Of a stretch of 64,000 nt of DNA, positions 1 to 15,300 are shown piece by piece. The first letter of the stretch is position 1. Each line of letters starts with the position of its first letter. Origin of the DNA: Prosapia bicincta. Its lineage: Eukaryota > Arthropoda > Insecta > Hemiptera > Cercopidae. The DNA lies in the NCBI GenBank assembly GCA_036971475.1, contig JBAIZL010000005.1:63914655-63978654 (forward strand), written 5' to 3'. The notes under the pieces were generated by a model, which worked only from the letters and a program-made list of their open reading frames with translations, was not told where the DNA came from and ran no database searches. A program made the translations under genes and the position numbers.

Positions 1-170
1 TTCTCATTTAAAAGGCATAATAAACGCAGAATCGACCATAGATTCGCATTGTGCTCTTAGAATTGATCTATAATAAGTATTATAGGAGCTATCGCAATTG
101 TCATATATTTTCTCTAAAAAAATGCATGAATTATAGTTCATGGATTTTGCGATTTCTACAAAAAATGGAT
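1..170. repeat. Representative satellite monomer with three dyads
   Basis: One full monomer taken as reference. It contains three inverted repeats: GAATC (29-33) with GATTC (41-45) around a 7-bp spacer; CTATAATAAGTATTATAG (68-85), 8-bp perfect arms around AG; and CATGAA (125-130) with TTCATG (137-142) around a 6-bp spacer. ATGCAT is also self-complementary. The dyads lie in a conserved part of most copies; the common variant ending TATTATAAGAG breaks only the last pair of the second dyad. I looked for the CENP-B box pattern TTCG-N4-A-N2-CGGG and did not find it. A role in hairpin or cruciform formation is inference. Confidence 0.9.
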
Positions 171-3100
171 TTCTCATTTAAAAGGCATAATAAACGCAGA
201 ATCGTCCATAGATTCGCATTGTGCTCTTAGAATTGATCTATAATAAGTATTATAGGAGCTATGGCAATTGTCATATATTTGCTCTAAAAAAATGCATAAA
301 TTATAGTTCATGGATTTTGCGATTTCTACAAAAAATGGATTTCTCATTTAAAAGGCATAATAAACGCAGAATCGACCATAGATTCGCATTGTGCTCTTAG
401 AATTGATCTATAATAAGTATTATAGGAGCTATCGCGTTTGTCATATATTTTCTCTTAAAAAATGCATGAATTATAGTTCATGGATTCTGCGTTTTCTACA
501 AAAAATGGATTTCTCATTTAAAAGGCATAATAAACGCAGAATCGACCACAGATTCGCATTGTGCACTTAGAATTGATCTATAATAAGTATTATAAGAGCT
601 ATCGCAATTGTCATATATTTGCTCTAAAAAAAATGCATGAATTATATAGTTCATGGATTTTGCGATTTCTACAAAAAATGGATTTCTCATTTAAAAGGCA
701 TAATAAACGCAGAATCGACTATAGATTCGCATTGTGCACTTAGAATTGATATATATTAAGTATTATAGGAGCTATCGCAATTGTCATATATTTTCTCTAA
801 AAAAATGCATGAATTATAGTTCATGGATTTTGCGATTTCTACAAAAAATGGATTTCTCATTTAAAAGGCATAATAAAAGCAGAATCGACCATAGATTCGC
901 ATTGTGCACTTAGAATTGATCTATAATAAGTATTATAAGAGCTATCGCAATTGTCATATATTTTCTCTAAAAAAATGCATGAATTATAGTTCATGGATTT
1001 TGCGATTTCTACAAAAAATGGATTTCTCATTTAAAAGGCATAATAAACGCAGAATCGTCCATAGATTCGCATTGTGCTCTTAGAATTGATCTATAATAAG
1101 TATTATAGGAGCTATGGCAACTGTCATATATTTGCTCTAAAAAAAATGCATGAAATATAGTTCATGGATTTTGCGATTTCTACAAAAAATGGATTTCTCA
1201 TTTAAAAGGCATAATAAACGCAGAATCGACCATAGATTCGCATTGTGCACTTAGAATTGATCAATATTAAGTATTATAAGAGCTATCGCAATTGTCATAT
1301 ATTTGCTCTAAAAAAAATGCATGAATTATAGTTCATGGATTTTGCGATTTCTACAAAAAATGGATTTCTCATTTAAAAGGCATAATAAACGCAGAATCGT
1401 CCATAGATTCGCATTGTGCTCTTAGAATTGATCTATAATAAGTATTATAGGAGCTATGGCAACTGTCATATATTTGCTCTAAAAAAAATGCATGAAATAT
1501 AGTTCATGGATTTTGCGATTTCTACAAAAAATGGATTTCTCATTTAATAGGCATAATAAACGCAGAATCGACCATAGATTCGCATTGTGCACTTAGAATT
1601 GATCAATATTAAGTATTATAAGAGCTATCGCAATTGTCATATATTTGCTCTAAAAAAAATGCATGAATTATAGTTCATGGATTTTGCGATTTCTACAAAA
1701 AATGGATTTCTCATTTAAAAGGCATAATAAACGCAGAATCGACCATAGATTCGCATTGTGCTCTTAGAATTGATCTATAATAAGTATTATAGGAGCTATG
1801 GCAATTGTCATATATTTGCTCTAAAAAAAAATGCATGAATTATAGTTCATGGATTCTGCGTTTTCTACAAAAAATGGATTTCTCATTTAAAAGGCATAAT
1901 AAACGCAGAATCGACCATAGATTCGGATTGTGCACTTAGAATTGATCTATAATAAGTATTATAAGAGCTATCGCAATTGTCATATATTTGCTCTAAAAAA
2001 AATGCATGAATTATAGTTCATGGATTTTGCGATTTCTACAAAAAATGGATTTCTCATTTAAAAGGCATAATAAACGCAGAATCGACCATAGATTCGCATT
2101 GTGCACATAGAATTGATCTATAATAAGTATTATAGGAGCTATCGCAATTGTCATATATTTTCTCTAAAAAAATGCATGAATTATAGTTCATGGATTTTGC
2201 GATATCTACAAAAAATGGATTTCTCATTTAAAAGGCATAATAAACGCAGAATCGACCATAGATTCGCATTGTGCTCTTAGAATTGATCTATAATAAGTAT
2301 TATAGGAGCTATCGCGATTGTCATATATTTTCATTTAAAAAATGCATGAATTATAGTTCATGGATTTTACGATTTCTACAAAAAATGGATTTCTCATTTA
2401 AAAGGCATAATAAACGCAGAATCGACCATAGATTCGCATTGTGCTCTTAGAATTGATCTATAATAAGTATTATAGGAGCTATGGCAATTGTCATATATTT
2501 TCTCTTAAAAAATGCATGAATTATAGTTCATGTATTTTGCGATTTCTACAAAAAACGGATTTCTCATTTAAAAGGCATAATAAACGCAGAATCGACCATA
2601 GATTCGCATTGTGCTCTTAGAATTGATCTATAATAAGTATTATAGGAGCTATCGCAATTGTCATATATTTTCTCTAAAAAAATGCATGAATTATAGTTCA
2701 TGGATTTTGCGATTTCTACAAATAATGGATTTCTCATTTAAAAGGCATAATAAACGCAGAATCGACCATAGATTCGCATTGTGCACCTAGAATTGATCTA
2801 TATTAAGTATTATAAGAGCTATCGCAATTGTCATATATTTGCTCTAAAAAAAATGCATGAATTATAGTTCATGGATTTTGCGATTTCTACAAAAAATGGA
2901 TTTCTCATTTAAAAGGCATAATAAACGCAGAATCGACCATAGATTCGCATTGTGCTCTTAGAATTGATCTATAATAAGTATTATAGGAGCTATGGCAATT
3001 GTCATATATTTGCTCTAAAAAAAATGCATGAATTATAGTTCATGGATTCTGCGTTTTCTACAAAAAATGGATTTCTCATTTAAAAGGCATAATAAACGCA

Positions 3101-3843
3101 GAATCGACCATAGATTCGCATTGTGCACTTAGAATTGATCTATAATAAGTATTATAGGAGCTATCGCAATTGTCATATATTTTCTCTAAAAAAATGCATG
3201 AATTATAGTTCATGGATTTTGCGATATCTACAAAAAATGGATTTCTCATTTAAAAGGCATAATAAACGCAGAATCGACCATAGATTCGCATTGTGCTCTT
3301 AGAATTGATCTATAATAAGTATTATAGGAGCTATGGCAATTGTCATATATTTTCTCTTAAAAAATGCATGAATTATAGTTCATGTATTTTGCGATTTCTA
3401 CAAAAAATGGATTTCTCATTTAAAAGGCATAATAAACGCAGAATCGACCATAGATTCGCATTGTGCTCTTAGAATTGATCTATAATAAGTATTATAGGAG
3501 CTATCGCAATTGTCATATATTTTCTCTAAAAAAATGCATGAATTATAGTTCATGGATTTTGCGATTTCTACAAAAAATGGATTTCTCATTTAAAAGGCAT
3601 AATAAACGCAGAATCGTCCATAGATTCGCATTGTGCTCTTAGAATTGATCTATAATAAGTATTATAGGAGCTATGGCAATTGTCATATATTTGCTCTAAA
3701 AAAAATGCATGAATTATAGTTCATGGATTTTGCGATTTCTACAAAAAATGGATTTCTCATTTAAAAGGCATAATAAACGCAGAATCGACCATAGATTCGC
3801 ATTGTGCTCTTAGAATTGATCTATAATAAGTATTATAGGAGCT

Positions 3844-6033
3844 ATTGCGATTGTCATATATTTTCTCTTAAAAAATGCATGAATTATAGTTCATGGATTC
3901 TGCGTTTTCTACAAAAAATGGATTTCTCATTTAAAAGGCATAATAAACGCAGCATCGACCACAGATTCGGATTGTGCACTTAGAATTGATCTATAATAAG
4001 TATTATAGGAGCTATCGAAATTGTCATATATTTGCTCTAAAAAAAATGCATGAATTATATAGTTCATGGATTTTGCGATTTCTACAAAAAATGGATTTCT
4101 CATTTAAAAGTTATAATAAACGCAGAATCGTCCATAGATTCGCATTGTGCTCTTAGAATTGATCTATAATAAGTATTATAGGAGCTATGGCAACTGTCAT
4201 ATATTTGCTCTAAAAAAAATGCATGAAATATAGTTCATGGATTTTGCGATTTCTACAAAAAATGGATTTCTCATTTAAAAGGCATAATAAACGCAGAATC
4301 GACCATAGATTCGCATTGTGCACTTAGAATTGATCTATATTAAGTATTATAAGAGCTATCGCAATTGTCATATATTTGCTCTAAAAAAAATGCATGAATT
4401 ATAGTTCATGGATTTTGCGATTTCTACAAAAAATGGATTTCTCATTTGAAAGGCATAATAAACGCAGAATCGACCATAGATTCGCATTGTGCTCTTAGAA
4501 TTGATCTATAATAAGTATTATAGGAGCTATGGCAATTGTCATATATTTGCTCTAAAAAAAATGCATGAATTATAGTTCATGGATTCTGCGTTTTCTACAA
4601 AAAATGGATTTCTCATTTAAAAGGCATAATAAACGCAGAATCGACCATAGATTCGCATTGTGCACTTAGAATTGATCTATAATAAGTATTATAGGAGCTA
4701 TCGCAATTGTCATATATTTTCTCTAAAAAAATGCATGAATTATAGTTCATGGATTTTGCGATATCTACAAAAAATGGATTTCTCATTTAAAAGGCATAAT
4801 CAACGCAGAATCTACCATAGATTCGCATTGTGCTCTTAGAATTGATCTATAATAAGTATTATAGGAGCTATCGCGATTGTCATATATTTTCTCTTAAAAA
4901 ATGCATGAATTATAGTTCATGGATTTTACGATTTCTACAAAAAATGGATTTCTCATTTAAAAGGCATAATAAACGCAGAATCGACCATAGATTCGCATTG
5001 TGCTCTTAGAATTGATCTATAATAAGTATTATAAGAGCTATGGCAATTGTCATATATTTGCTCTAAAAAAATGCATGAATTATAGTTCATGGATTTTACG
5101 ACTTCTACAAAAAATGGATTTCTCATTTAAAAGGCATAATAAACGCAGAATCGACCATAGATTCGCATTGTGCTCTTAGAATTGATCTATAATAAGTATT
5201 ATAGGAGCTATGGCATTTGTCATATATTTTCTCTTAAAAAATGCATGAATTATAGTTCATGTAATTTGCGATTTCTACAAAAAATGGATTTCTCATTTAA
5301 AAGGCATAATAAACGCAGAATCGACCATAGATTCGCATTGTGCTCTTAGAATTGATCTATAATAAGTATTATAGGAGCTATCGCAATTGTCATATATTTT
5401 CTCTAAAAAAATGCATGAATTATAGTTCATGGATTTTGCGATTTCTACAAAAAATGGATTTCTCATTTAAAAGGCATAATAAACGCAGAATCGTCCATAG
5501 ATTCGCATTGTGCTCTTAGAATTGATCTATAATAAGTGTTATAGGAGCTATGGCAATTGTCATATATTTGCTCTAAAAAAAATGCATGAATTATAGTTCA
5601 TGGATTTTGCGATTTCTACAAAAAATGGATTTCTCATTTAAAAGGCATAATAAACGCAGAATCGACCATAGATTCGCATTGTGCTCTTAGAATTGATCTA
5701 TAATAAGTATTATAGGAGCTATTGCGATTGTCATATATTTTCTCTTAAAAAATGCATGAATTATAGTTCATGGATTCTGCGTTTTCTACAAAAAATGGAT
5801 TTCTCATTTAAAAGGCATAATAAACGCAGCATCGACCACAGATTCGGATTGTGCACTTAGAATTGATCTATAATAAGTATTATAGGAGCTATCGAAATTG
5901 TCATATATTTGCTCTAAAAAAAATGCATGAATTATATAGTTCATGGATTTTGCGATTTCTACAAAAAATGGATTTCTCATTTAAAAGGCATAATAAACGC
6001 AGAATCGTCCATAGATTCGCATTGTGCTCTTAG
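3844..6033. repeat. Higher-order repeat, 11 monomers (1877 bp)
   Basis: The unusual variant string ATTGCGATTG at 3844, followed by GCAGCATCGACCACAG and an ATATAG expansion, recurs at 5721 with all three features, a shift of 1877 bp or 11 monomers. Upstream, the rare GCGATATCTA variant recurs at 2209, 3221 and 4758 with spacings of about 6 and 9 monomers. The higher-order organisation here is therefore irregular, with monomer gains and losses. Confidence 0.8.
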
Positions 6034-9000
6034 AATTGATCTATAATAAGTATTATAGGAGCTATGGCAATTGTCATATATTTGCTCTAAAAAAAATGCA
6101 TGAATTATAGTTCATGGATTTTACGATTTCTACAAAAAATGGATTTCTCATTTAAAAGGCATAATAAACGCAGAATCGACCATAGATTCGCATTGTGCTC
6201 TTAGAATTGATCTATAATAAGTATTATAAGAGCTATGGCAATTGTCATATATTTGCTCTAAAAAAATGCATGAATTATAGTTCATGGATTTTACGACTCC
6301 TACAAAAAATGGATTTCTCATTTAAAAGGCATAATAAACGCAGAATCGACCATAGATTCGCATTGTGCTCTTAGAATTGATCTATAATAAGTATTATAGG
6401 AGCTATGTCAATTGTCATATATTTTCTCTTAAAAAATGCATGAATTATAGTTCATGTATTTTGCGATTTCTACAAAAAATGGATTTCTCATTTAAAAGGC
6501 ATAATAAACGCAGAATCGACCATAGATTCGCATTGTGCTCTTAGAATTGATCTATAATAAGTATTATAGGAGCTATCGCAATTGTCATATATTTTCTCTA
6601 AAAAAATGCATGAATTATAGTTCATGGATTTTGCGATTTCTACAAAAAATGGATTTCTCATTTAAAAGGCATAATAAACGCAGAATCGTCCATAGATTCG
6701 CATTGTGCTCTTAGAATTGATCTATAATAAGTATTATAGGAGCTATGGCAATTGTCATATATTTGCTCTAAAAAAAATGCATGAATTATAGTTCATGGAT
6801 TTTGCGATTTCTACAAAAAATGGATTTCTCATTTAAAAGGCATAATAAACGCAGAATCGACCATAGATTCGCATTGTGCTCTTAGAATTGATCTATAATA
6901 AGTATTATAGGAGCTATCGCGATTGTCATATATTTTCTCTTAAAAAATGCATGAATTATAGTTCATGGATTCTGCGTTTTCTACAAAAAATGGATTTCTC
7001 ATTTAAAAGGCATAATAAACGCAGAATCGACCACAGATTCGGATTGTGCACTTAGAATTGATCTATAATAAGTATTATAGGAGCTATCGCGATTGTCATA
7101 TATTTTCTCTTAAAAAATGCATGAATTATAGTTCATGTATTTTGCGATTTCTACAAAAAATGGATTTCTCATTTAAAATGCATAATAAACGCAGAATCGT
7201 CCATAGATTCGCATTGTGCTCTTAGAATTGATCTATAATAAGTATTATAGGAGCTATGGCAATTGTCATATATTTGCTCTAAAAAAAATGCATGAATTAT
7301 AGTTCATGGATTTTGCGATTTCTACAAAAAATGGATTTCTCATTTAAAAGGCATAATAAACGCAGAATCGACCATAGATTCGCATTGTGCTCTTAGAATT
7401 GATCTATAATAAGTATTATAGGAGCTATCGCGATTGTCATATATTTTCTCTTAAAAAATGCATGAATTATAGTTCATGGATTCTGCGTTTTCTACAAAAA
7501 ATGGATTTCTCATTTAAAAGGCATAATAAACGCAGAATCGACCACAGATTCGTATTGTGCACTTAGAATTGATCTATAATAAGTATTATAGGAGCTATCG
7601 CAATTGTCATATATTTGCTCTAAAAAAAAAGGCATGAATTATAGTTCATGGATTTTGCGATTTCTACAAAAAATGGATTTCTCATTTAAAAGGCATAATA
7701 AACGCAGAATCGACTATAGATTCGCATTGTGCACTTAGAATTGATATATATTAAGTATTATAGGAGCTATCGCAATTGTCATATATTTTCTCTAAAAAAA
7801 TGCATGAATTATAGTTCATGGATTTTGCGATTTCTACAAAAAATGGATTTCTCATTTAAAAGGCATAATAAAAGCAGAATCGACCATAGATTCGCATTGT
7901 GCACTTAGAATTGATCTATAATAAGTATTATAAGAGCTATCGCAATTGTCATATATTTTCTCTAAAAAAATGCATGAATTATAGTTCATGGATTTTGCGA
8001 TTTCTACAAAAAATGGATTTCTCATTTAAAAGGCATAATAAACGCAGAATCGTCCATAGATTCGCATTGTGCTCTTAGAATTGATCTATAATAAGTATTA
8101 TAGGAGCTATGGCAATTGGCATATATTTGCTCTACAAAAATGCATGAATTATAGTTCATGGATTTTACGATTTCTACAAAAAATGGATTTCTCATTTAAA
8201 AGGCATAATAAACGCAGAATCGACCATAGATTCGCATTGTGCTCTTAGAATTGATCTATAATAAGTATTATAGGAGCTATGGCAATTGTCATATATTTTC
8301 TCTTAAAAAATGCATGAATTATAGTTCATGTATTTTGCGATTTCTACAAAAAACGGATTTCTCATTTAAAAGGCATAATAAACGCAGAATCGACCATAGA
8401 TTCGCATTGTGCTCTTAGAATTGATCTATAATAAGTATTATAGGAGCTATCGCAATTGTCATATATTTTCTCTAAAAAAATGCATGAATTATAGTTCATG
8501 GATTTTGCGATTTCTACAAAAAATGGATTTCTCATTCAAAAGGCATAATAAACGCAGAATCGTCCATAGATTCGCATTGTGCTCTTAGAATTGATCTATA
8601 ATAAGTATTATAGGAGCTATGGCAACTGTCATATATTTGCTCTAAAAACATGCATGAAATATAGTTCATGGATTTTGCGATTTCTACAAAAAATGGATTT
8701 CTCATTTAAAAGGCATAATAAACGCAGAATCGACCATAGATTCGCATTGTGCACTTAGAATTGATCTATATTAAGTATTATAAGAGCTATCGCAATTGTC
8801 ATATATTTGCTCTAAAAAAAATGCATGAATAATAGTTCATGGATTTTGCGATTTCTACAAAAAATGGATTTCTCATTTTAAAGGCATAATAAACGCAGAA
8901 TCGACCATAGATTCGCATTGTGCTCTTAGAATTGATCTATAATAAGTATTATAGGAGCTATGGCAATTGTCATATATTTGCTCTAAAAAAAATGCATGAA

Positions 9001-12000
9001 TTATAGTTCATGGATTCTGCGTTTTCTACAAAAAATGGATTTCTCATTTAAAAGGCATAATAAACGCAGAATCGACCATAGATTCGGTTGTGCACTTAGA
9101 ATTGATCTATAATAAGTATTATAAGAGCTATCGCAATTGTCATATATTTGCTCTAAAAAAAATGCATGAATTATAGTTCATGGATTTTGCGATATCTACA
9201 AAAAATGGATTTCTCATTTAAAAGGCATAACAAACGCAGAATCGACCATAGATTCGCATTGTGCTCTTAGAATTGATCTATAATAAGTATTATAGGAGCT
9301 ATCGCGATTGTCATATATTTTCTCTTAAAAAATGCATGAATTATAGTTCATGGATTTTACGATTTCTACAAAAAATGGATTTCTCATTTAAAAGGCATAA
9401 TAAACGCAGAATCGACCATAGATTCGCATTGTGCTCTTAGAATTGATCTATAATAGGTGTTATAAGAGCTATGGCAATTGTCATATATTTGCTCTAAAAA
9501 AATGCATGAATTATAGTTCATGGATTTTACGACTTCTACAAAAAATGGATTTCTCATTTAAAAGGCATAATAAACGCAGAATCGACCATAGATTCGCATT
9601 GTGCTCTTAGAATTGATCTATAATAAGTATTATAGGAGCTATGGCAATTGTCATATATTTTCTCTTAAAAAATGCATGAATTATAGTTCATGTATTTTGC
9701 GATTTCTACAAAAAATGGATTTCTCATTTAAAAGGCATAATAAACGCAGAATCGACCATAGATTCGCATTGTGCTCTTAAAATTGATCTATAATAAGTAT
9801 TATAGGAGCTATCGCAATTGTCATATATTTTCTCTAAAAAAATGCATGAATTATAGTTCATGGATTTTGCGATTTCTACAAAAAATGGATTTCTCATTTA
9901 AAAGGCATAATAAACGCAGAATCGACCATAGATTCGCATTGTGCACTTAGAATTGATATATATTAAGTATTATAGGAGCTATCGCAATTGTCATATATTT
10001 TCTCTAAAAAAATGCATGAATTATAGTTCGTGGATTTTGCGATTTCTACAAAAAATGGATTTCTCATTTAAAAGGCATAATAAACGCAGAATCGTCCATA
10101 GATTCGCATTGTGCTCTTAGAATTGATCTATAATAAGTATTATAGGAGCTATGGCAATTGTCATATATTTGCTCTAAAAAAAATGCATGAATTATAGTTC
10201 ATGGATTTTGCGATTTCTACAAAAAATGGATTTCTCATTTAAAAGGCATAATAAACGCAGAATCGACCATAGATTCGCATTGTGCTCTTAGAATTGATCT
10301 ATAATAAGTATTATAGGAGCTATCGCGATTGTCATATATTTTCTCTAAAAAAAATGCATGAATTATAGTTCATGGATTTTACGATTTCTACAAAAAATGG
10401 ATTTCTCATTTAAAAGGCATAATAAACGCAGAATCGACCATAGATTCGCATTGTGCTCTTAGAATTGATCTATAATAAGTAATATAGGAGCTATGGCAAT
10501 TGTCATATATTTTCTCTTAAAAAATGCATGAATTATAGTTCATGTATTTTGCGATTTCTACAAAAAATGGATTTCTCATTTAAAAGGCATAATAAACGCA
10601 GAATCGACCATAGATTCGCATTGTGCTTTTAGAATTGATCTATAATAAGTATTATAGGAGCTATCGCAATTGTCATATATTTTCTCTAAAAAAATGCATG
10701 AATTATAGTTCATGGATTTTGCGATTTCTACAAAAAATGGATTTCTCATTTAAAAGGCATAATAAACGCAGAATCGTCCATAGATTCGCATTGTGCTCTT
10801 AGAATTGATCTATAATAAGTATTATAGGAGCTATGGCAATTGTCATATATTTGCTCTAAAAAAAATGCATGAATTATAGTTCATGGATTTTTCGATTTCT
10901 ACAAAAAATGGATTTCTCATTTAAAAGGCATAATAAACGCAGAATCGTCCATAGATTCGCATTGTGCTCTTAGAATTGATCTATAATAAGTATTATAGGA
11001 GCTATGGCAATTGTCATATATTTGCTCTAAAAAAAATGCATGAATTATAGTTCATGGATTTTGCGATTTCTACAAAAAATGGATTTCTCATTTAAAAGGC
11101 ATAATAAACGGAGAATCGACCATAGATTCGCATTGTGCTCTTAGAATTGATCTATAATAAGTATTATAGGAGCTATCGCGATTGTCATATATTTTGTCTT
11201 AAAAAATGCATGAATTATAGTTCATGGATTTTACGATTTCTACAAAAAATGGATTTCTCATTTAAAAGGCATAATAAACGCAGAATCGACCATAGATTCG
11301 CATTGTGCTCTTAGAATTGATCTATAATAAGTATTATAAGAGCTATGGCAATTGGCATATATTTGCTCTAAAAAAATGCATGAATTATATTTCATGGATT
11401 TTACGATATCTACAAAAAATGGATTTCTCATTTAAAAGGCATAATAAACGCAGAATCGTCCATAGATTCGCATTGTGCTCTTAGAATTGATCTATAATAA
11501 GTATTATAGGAGCTATGGCAATTGTCATATATTTGCTCTAAAAAAAATGCATGAATTATAGTTCATGGATTTTGCGATTTCTACAAAAAATGGATTTCTC
11601 ATTTAAAAGGCATAATAAACGCAGAATCGTCCATAGATTCGCATTGTGCTCTTAGAATTAATCTATAATAAGTATTATAGGAGCTATGGCAATTGTCATA
11701 TATTTGCTCTAAAAAAAATGCATGAATTATAGTTCATGGATTTTGCGATTTCTACAAAAAATGGATTTCTCATTTAAAAGGCATAATAAACGCAGAATCG
11801 ACCATAGATTCGCATTGTGCTCTTAGAATTGATCTATAATAAGTATTATAGGAGCTATGGCAATTGTCATATATTTTCTCTTAAAAAATGCATGAATTAT
11901 AGTTCATGTATTTTGCGATTTCTACAAAAAACGGATTTCTCATTTAAAAGGCATAATAAACGCAGAATCGACCATAGATTCGCATTGTGCTCTTAGAATT

Positions 12001-12361
12001 GATCTATAATAAGTATTATAGGAGCTATCGCAATTGTCATATATTTTCTCTAAAAAAATGCATGAATTATAGTTCATGGATTTTGCGATTTCTACAAAAA
12101 ATGGATTTCTCATTTAAAAGGCATAATAAACGCAGAATCGTCCATAGATTCGCATTGTGCTCTTAGAATTGATCTATAATAAGTATTATAGGAGCTATGG
12201 CAATTGTCATATATTTGCTCTAAAAAAAATGCATGAATTATAGTTCATGGATTTTGCGATTTCTACAAAAAATGGATTTCTCATTTAAAAGGCATAATAA
12301 ACGCAGAATCGACCATAGATTCGCATTGTGCTCTTAGAATTGATCTATAATAAGTATTATA

Positions 12362-15300
12362 AGAGCTGTCGCGATTGTCATATATTTTCTCTTAAAAAAT
12401 GCATGAATTATAGTTCATGGATTCTGCGTCTTCTACAAAAAATGGATTTCTCATTTAAAAGGCATAATAAACGCAGAATCGACCACAGATTCGGATTGTG
12501 CACTTAGAATTGATCTATAACAAGTATTATAGGAGCTATCGCAATTGTCATATATTTGCTCTAAAAAAAATGCATGAATTATAGTTCATGGATTTTGCGA
12601 TTTCTACAAAAAATGGATTTCTCATTTAAAAGGCATAATAAACGCAGAATCGACCATAGATTCGCATTGTGCACTTAGAATTGATATATATTAAGTATTA
12701 TAGGAGCTATCGCAATTGTCATATATTTTCTCTAAAAAAATGCATGAATTATAGTTCATGGATTTTGCGATTTCTACAAAAAATGGATTTCTCATTTAAA
12801 AAGCATAATAAACGCAGAATCGACCATAGATTCGCATTGTGCACTTAGAATTGATCTATAATAAGTATTATAAGAGCTATCGCAATTGTCATATATTTTC
12901 TCTAAAAAAATGCATGAATTATAGTTCATGGATTTTGCGATTTCTACAAAAAATGGATTTCTCATTTAAAAGGCATAATAAACGCAGAATCGTCCATAGA
13001 TTCGCATTGTGCTCTTAGAATTGATCTATAATAAGTATTATAGGAGCTATGGCAATTGTCATATATTTGCTCTGAAAAAAATGCATGAATTATAGTTCAT
13101 GGATTTTGCGATTTCTACAAAAAATGGATTTCTCATTTAAAAGGCATAATAAACGCAGAATCGACCATAGATTCGCATTATGCTCTTAGAATTTATCTAT
13201 AATAAGTATTATAAGAGCTATGGCAATTGGCATATATTTACTCTAAAAAAATGCATGAATTATAGTTCATGGATTTTACGATTTCTACAAAAAATGGATT
13301 TCTCATTTAAAAGGCATAATAAACGCAGAATCGACCATAGATTCGCATTGTGCTCTTAGAATTGATCTATAATAAGTATTATAGGAGCTATGGCAATTGT
13401 CATATATTTTCTCTTAAAAAATGCATGAATTATAGTTCATGTATTTTGCGATTTCTACAAAAAACGGATTTCTCATTTAAAAGGCATAATAAACGCAGAA
13501 TCGACCATAGATTCGCATTGTGCTCTTAGAATTGATCTATAATAAGTATTATAGGAGCTATCGCAATTGTCATATATTTTCTCTAAAAAAATGCATGAAT
13601 TATAGTTCATGGATTTTGCGATTTCTACAAAAAATGGATTTCTCATTTAAAAGGCATAATAAACGCAGAATCGTCCATAGATTCGCATTGTGCTCTTAGA
13701 ATTGATCTATAATAAGTATTATAGGAGCTATGGCAACTGTCATATATTTGCTCTAAAAAAAATGCATGAAATATAGTTCATGGATTTTGCGATTTCTACA
13801 AAAAATGGATTTCTCATTTAAAAGGCATAATAAACGCAGAATCGACCATAGATTCGCATTGTGCACTTAGAATTGATCTATATTAAGTATTATAAGAGCT
13901 ATCGCAATTGTCATATATTTGCTCTAAAAAAAATGCATGAATTATAGTTCATGGATTTTGCGATTTCTACAAAAAATGGATTTCTCATTTAAAAGGCATA
14001 ATAAACGCAGAATCGACCATAGATTCGCATTGTGCTCTTAGAATTGATCTATAATAAGTATTATAGGAGCTATGGCAATTGTCATATATTTGCTCTAAAA
14101 AAAATGCATGATTTATAGTTCATGGATTCTGCGTTTTCTACAAAAAATGGATTTCTCATTTAAAAGGCATAATAAACGCATAATCGACCATAGATTCGGA
14201 TTGTGCACTTAGAATTGATCTATAATAAGTATTATAAGAGCTATCGCAATTGTCATATATTTGCTCTAAAAAAAATGCATGAATTATAGTTCATGGATTT
14301 TGCGATTTCTACAAAAAATGGATTTTTCATTTAAAAGGCATAATAAACGCAGAATCGACCATAGATTCGCATTGTGCACTTAGAATTGATCTATAATAAG
14401 TATTATAGGATCTATCGCAATTGTCATATATTTTCTCTAAAAAAATGCATGAATTATAGTTCATGGATTTTGCGATTTCTACAAAAAATGGATTTCTCAT
14501 TTAAAAGGCATAATAAACGCAGAATCGTCCATAGATTCGCATTGTGCTCTTAGAATTGATCTATAATAAGTATTATAGGAGCTATGGCAATTGTCATATA
14601 TTTGCTCTAAAAAAAATGCATGAATTATAGTTCATGGATTTTGCGATTTCTACAAAAAATGGATTTCTCATTTAAAAGGCATAATAAACGCAGAATCGAC
14701 CATAGATTCGCATTGTGCTCTTAGAATTGATCTATAATAAGTATTATAAGAGCTGTCGCGATTGTCATATATTTTCTCTTAAAAAATGCATGAATTATAG
14801 TTCATGGATTCTGCGTTTTCTACAAAAAATGGATTTCTCATTTAAAAGGCATAATAAACGCAGAATCGACCACAGATTCGGATTGTGCACTTAGAATTGA
14901 TCTATAATAAGTATTATAGGAGCTATCGCAATTGTCATATATTTGCTCTAAAAAAAATGCATGAATTATAGTTCATGGATTTTGCGATTTCTACAAAAAA
15001 TGGATTTCTCATTTAAAAGGCATAATAAACGCTGAATCGACCATAGATTCGCATTGTGTACTTAGAATTGATATATATTAAGTATTATAGGAGCTATCGC
15101 AATTGTCATATATTTTCTCTAAAAAAATGCATGAATTATAGTTCATGGATTTTGCGATTTCTACAAAAAATGGATTTCTCATTTAAAAAGCATAATAAAC
15201 GCAGAATCGACCATAGATTCGCATTGTGCACTTAGAATTGATCTATAATAAGTATTATAAGAGCTATCGCAATTGTCATATATTTTCTCTAAAAAAATGC

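Noticed and set aside
1..170. CENP-B box in the satellite monomer
   Set aside because: The only TTCG in the standard monomer is followed by CATTGTGCTC or CATTGTGCAC, which does not fit the N4-A-N2-CGGG pattern.
561..743. Open frames of 60-71 codons recurring through the satellite, for example at 561, 3974, 23108 and 32646
   Set aside because: They are satellite sequence read through where A-run length or small indels remove a stop. They appear only in some copies, have no start context of their own, and the opposite strand has similar frames.
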